Shown here piece by piece: positions 7,190-9,424 of a DNA stretch of 9,424 nucleotides. The DNA is from Spirosoma fluviale (GTDB lineage: Bacteria; Bacteroidota; Bacteroidia; Cytophagales; Spirosomataceae): the NCBI GenBank assembly GCA_945860325.1, contig CAMARL010000063.1, positions 1-9,424 of the forward strand, given 5' to 3'. Every line of letters begins with the position of its first letter. The first letter of the stretch is position 1. The notes beneath the pieces are model-generated. The model saw only the letters and a program-made list of their open reading frames with translations, did no database searches and had not been told where the DNA came from. Both the position numbers and the translations under genes were made by a program.

Positions 7190-8197
7190 TTAACTCTTAA
7201 CAATTTTCTCAATATCTTCTTCTATTTCTTTCAGGCTCAACTCTTTTTCAATTGTCTTTTGTACAATTTTATATTTGTCAAATTCCGTTCCTGATTTTTG
7301 CATGGCGATATCGTGGCTAATTCTACCTGCATGAGTTAATAATTCTCTACCATTCAACTGTAATATATTATCTAATCGTTGAATCCAATCTGCCATGTAC
7401 ATGGGAATTTGTTGTTGGGCCATCGTTTCAGCAAATGCTAAATATTGTTCCACCAATAAACCTAGTAGTTTTATCTCATCTTCATTTAAGTAGTTTTTAG
7501 CGATACTGACATCCGACTTTTTAATGGGATTAGCCTTTTTTTTATCAAATGACTGCATTCCTAACAATGGCAAATTAGCATCAACTCTTCGATATACTAA
7601 TTCTGCTGCTGTTTGTTCACTGATGGCCCATAATAATTTGTTTTGAACTACCTTAAAAAAGTCAATTGTTTTTTCCGCTTTGAACTCATAATCAATACTA
7701 GTTGTGTAGATATCTTTTATTTTCTGATAGAAGAAACGTTCTGATAGACGTATACCACGAATGCGTTCTTGCAATTCGTTGAAATAATTCATTGATGTGC
7801 CCGTTTTAAATCGGTCATCATTCAATGTAAATCCTTTTATGATGTATTCTTTCAGACGTTGGGTAGCCCAAATGCGGAACAGAGTACCTTGGGGCGATTT
7901 CACTCGATACCCCACAGAAATAACAACATCCAAATTATATCCATTTACCTCAATTTCTTGGGTTTTTTCAGCTATAGCACCATGACGAGTGGTTATTCGG
8001 AATTTCCGAATAACCACTTTTTCGTCTAGTTCGCCTTCTGCAAAAACATTTTTTATATGCTCATTGATTGTGGATTTGGCTTTACTAAACAAGGTGGCCA
8101 TTTGGTCTTGCGTCAACCATACATTTTCTTCTTCTAATCGGACGTCAATTTTGATGCTGCCGTTAGGATTCTTGTAGATGATGATATCGCTGTTCAT
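7190..8197 (-). CDS. RhuM family (virulence protein RhuM-like)
   Basis: This 335-residue protein matches the RhuM family along its length. It has the N-terminal SIKIDVRLEEENVWLTQDQM region and an HTH-like stretch (about 28-52, TQDQMATLF...STINEHI). These are followed by VVIRKFRITTRHG (61-73), the hallmark YNLDVVISVGYRVKS (87-101) and FRIWATQRLKEYIIKGF (107-123). The C-terminal part has MADWIQRLDNIL and HAGRISHD. RhuM was named from a Salmonella pathogenicity island and homologues are common on genomic islands, often near restriction systems. Its biochemical activity is not established; the HTH-like region suggests DNA binding. No partner gene, restriction-modification subunit or integrase is adjacent here. 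The ATG at 8197 fits the family start (short lead before IIIYKN). No clear promoter or Shine-Dalgarno is visible in the 123-bp AT-rich gap upstream. A long inverted repeat lies inside codons 60-70. Confidence 0.88.
   Translation of the reverse strand: MNSDIIIYKNPNGSIKIDVRLEEENVWLTQDQMATLFSKAKSTINEHIKNVFAEGELDEKVVIRKFRITTRHGAIAEKTQEIEVNGYNLDVVISVGYRVKSPQGTLFRIWATQRLKEYIIKGFTLNDDRFKTGTSMNYFNELQERIRGIRLSERFFYQKIKDIYTTSIDYEFKAEKTIDFFKVVQNKLLWAISEQTAAELVYRRVDANLPLLGMQSFDKKKANPIKKSDVSIAKNYLNEDEIKLLGLLVEQYLAFAETMAQQQIPMYMADWIQRLDNILQLNGRELLTHAGRISHDIAMQKSGTEFDKYKIVQKTIEKELSLKEIEEDIEKIVKS
7988..8018. repeat. 31-nt perfect inverted repeat inside the RhuM gene
   Basis: Two 15-nt arms, AGTGGTTATTCGGAA (7988-8002) and TTCCGAATAACCACT (8004-8018), are exact reverse complements around a single T at 8003. 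The pairing stops at the next base on either side. It falls within codons 60-70, encoding the conserved VVIRKFRITT segment, so part of the symmetry could follow from that protein sequence. A 15-bp perfect arm is far longer than any other inverted repeat I noticed in the window. Confidence 0.9.
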
Positions 8198-8291
8198 ACC
8201 TTTTGCTAATCTTATACTTTGGATTTCATTCTATTATTTTAAAAATGAAAACTGTTTATTAAATTCTCTTTAATCTTTAGTTAATCTATCG

Positions 8292-8326
8292 AAAAAAAAT
8301 AATTTTCCAGATTACGTGAATTATTT
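8292..8326 (-). terminator. Candidate intrinsic terminator of the PIG-L deacetylase gene
   Basis: On the minus strand AAATAATT (8326-8319) can pair perfectly with AATTATTT (8304-8297) across a 14-nt loop, and the second arm runs into a tract of eight T (8299-8292). The TAA stop codon (8323-8321) lies in the first arm. The position right at the gene end and the T tract fit a terminator, but the stem has no G-C pair and would be weak. Confidence 0.4.
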
Positions 8327-9424
8327 CAGATTTGGATTCGAAATTAAATTGGCAAATAATCTCCAGGCACCTGGCACTGCGGCTGGTAATTCACGGAAGA
8401 AAACTAATCCTGTGTAGATGAATTGGCCTTTTCCATATTTACAAACGGTGATATTTCCCTTATTTAATTTTTCACCTGGATCCGTAAATCCTAAAGGAAA
8501 TTCATAATGAGCATCATCTGATTCACCGGTATAAATGGATCTTTCTTGGACCCAATTTTCGAAATCGTTCTCTGAAATTTTATTTGGTACGTTTAATAAG
8601 GCATGTGTAGGAAGTAAAAAATCGGGTTTTGCGTCTTCTCGCGTAATTCTACCTCTACCTATCGACATTGGGTACGGTGCAATGGATGATTTAATCGGGC
8701 CTAAAAAACTTGCCGTGTTATATTGAACGATATAATTTCCTCCATTTTCTACATATTTCATGAGCTCAGGATAGGCATTGACCATATAATCAAGGGTATT
8801 GTGGGCTCTCACTCCAGTCACTACTGCATCATATTTTTTTAGGTTGGCCAAGTTTAAATCGTTTTCGCTCAAAAAATCGATTTGATATCCTAATTGTTTA
8901 ATGGCTTCGGGAACCTTGTCGCCAGCTCCTTTGATGTATCCAATGCGAGTTCCTTGCTTCTTAATGTCGATGTGCAAGATGTCTAAATTGACAGGAGAAA
9001 AATACCTTTGAGTGGGAATATGCGGGTATTCTATGATTTGTAATTCCAATGAATCAACCCAATTCCCTTGTTGGGTTTCATAAGCAAGCGATAGTTTTTG
9101 CTTTATTTTTCCTGATTCTGAGAATTTAGTTTCGTCGAATGGGACATTATACGTCAACTTCTCTCCTTTTTTCAACCCTTTCGGCAAAGAAATAGTACTT
9201 AAAGTATTTTGGCCGTTGGTCTGAATTTTTACGGTTCCTGGAGCTATTTTCCCTAAAGCAAAAATGGTTAGTTCAACCATTTTCTTCGACTTTGAGCCCT
9301 TAGTTAGTAATAGTACATTGGAATTTAATGAAAAGACAGATTTTGGACTGATGCTAATGGGTTGGTATATTTCACCCTTCACAGGGTCCACAATCATTTC
9401 TTGGATAGGCTTTTCTATTTGAAA
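8321..9424 (-). CDS. C-terminal part of PIG-L family deacetylase (5' end outside window)
   Basis: The frame is open through the right edge (367 residues visible). An internal ATG at 9397 is unlikely to be the start, because nine further in-frame codons precede it without a stop. The visible part matches the C-terminal half of the long (about 820-850 residue) Bacteroidota PIG-L/LmbE proteins. A beta-rich linker (about 9400-9000) is followed by a glutamine-amidotransferase-like domain starting at GTRIGYIKGAGDKVPEA (about 8950), with YDAVVTGVRAHNT, NGGNYIVQYNT, ENWVQERSIY and the closing VPGAWRLFANLI. The zinc-binding deacetylase domain (normally AHPDDE) would lie upstream, outside the window. 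The family removes acetyl groups from N-acetylglucosamine-type sugars, and these long forms are usually exported. The amidotransferase-like domain shows no Cys nucleophile in the visible VTGVRAHN turn, so it is probably structural or binds ligand. Confidence 0.85.
   Translation of the reverse strand, partial: FQIEKPIQEMIVDPVKGEIYQPISISPKSVFSLNSNVLLLTKGSKSKKMVELTIFALGKIAPGTVKIQTNGQNTLSTISLPKGLKKGEKLTYNVPFDETKFSESGKIKQKLSLAYETQQGNWVDSLELQIIEYPHIPTQRYFSPVNLDILHIDIKKQGTRIGYIKGAGDKVPEAIKQLGYQIDFLSENDLNLANLKKYDAVVTGVRAHNTLDYMVNAYPELMKYVENGGNYIVQYNTASFLGPIKSSIAPYPMSIGRGRITREDAKPDFLLPTHALLNVPNKISENDFENWVQERSIYTGESDDAHYEFPLGFTDPGEKLNKGNITVCKYGKGQFIYTGLVFFRELPAAVPGAWRLFANLISNPNLK

Noticed and set aside
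7797..8177. Two short plus-strand ORFs opposite rhuM
   Set aside because: They mirror conserved RhuM segments such as the FRIWATQRLKEY region and show no independent protein character.
8198..8320. Possible small gene or promoter in the gap upstream of rhuM
   Set aside because: No ORF with coding character and no TAnnTTTG box in the right orientation; only AT-rich sequence and the stem-loop at the PIG-L gene end.

Overview
The window is AT-rich DNA that most likely comes from a member of the Bacteroidota, possibly Cytophagales or a relative. Four observations support this. Starts lack clear Shine-Dalgarno sequences. A TAnnTTTG-type -7 element precedes the acylase gene. One signal peptide ends in -FAQ. 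At the right edge is the C-terminal half of a PIG-L deacetylase of the long form I know from this phylum. This assignment is inference, because no rRNA or other marker gene is present.

Left part (1-1155, minus strand): a zinc-free MDR oxidoreductase, followed 22 bp downstream by the first 35 codons of a gene for a probable exported protein that runs off the edge. A 69-bp AT-rich gap separates the MDR gene from a divergent four-gene cluster.

Centre left (1156-4971, plus strand): a compact operon encoding an SDR dehydrogenase, an acyl-CoA dehydrogenase of the ACAD10/11 type, an aminoglycoside-phosphotransferase-like (APH) kinase, and an atypical 3-hydroxyacyl-CoA dehydrogenase. The genes are separated by 9 bp or overlap by 14 bp and 4 bp. 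Kinase plus ACAD is the split form of what vertebrates fuse in ACAD10/ACAD11. It also matches the LvaA/LvaC pair of levulinate catabolism in Pseudomonas putida, where a 4-hydroxyacyl-CoA is phosphorylated and phosphate is then eliminated to an enoyl-CoA. The SDR could make the hydroxyacyl-CoA from a ketoacyl-CoA (the LvaD role). The last enzyme could oxidise the 3-hydroxyacyl-CoA formed after hydration. This is the most interesting system in the window: a candidate route for degrading 4-hydroxy or 4-keto acids. CoA ligase, hydratase and thiolase are not in the window.

Centre right (4973-7048, minus strand): an exported Ntn-hydrolase of the penicillin/AHL acylase family. Its stop codon lies one base from that of the convergent operon.

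Right part (7190-9424, minus strand): a stand-alone RhuM-family gene, which carries a 31-nt perfect inverted repeat inside its reading frame, and then the 3' part of the PIG-L deacetylase gene with a terminator-like stem-loop at its end. RhuM genes are typically accessory, so this stretch may be the most recently acquired part of the window. No tRNA, rRNA, CRISPR array or insertion sequence was seen.
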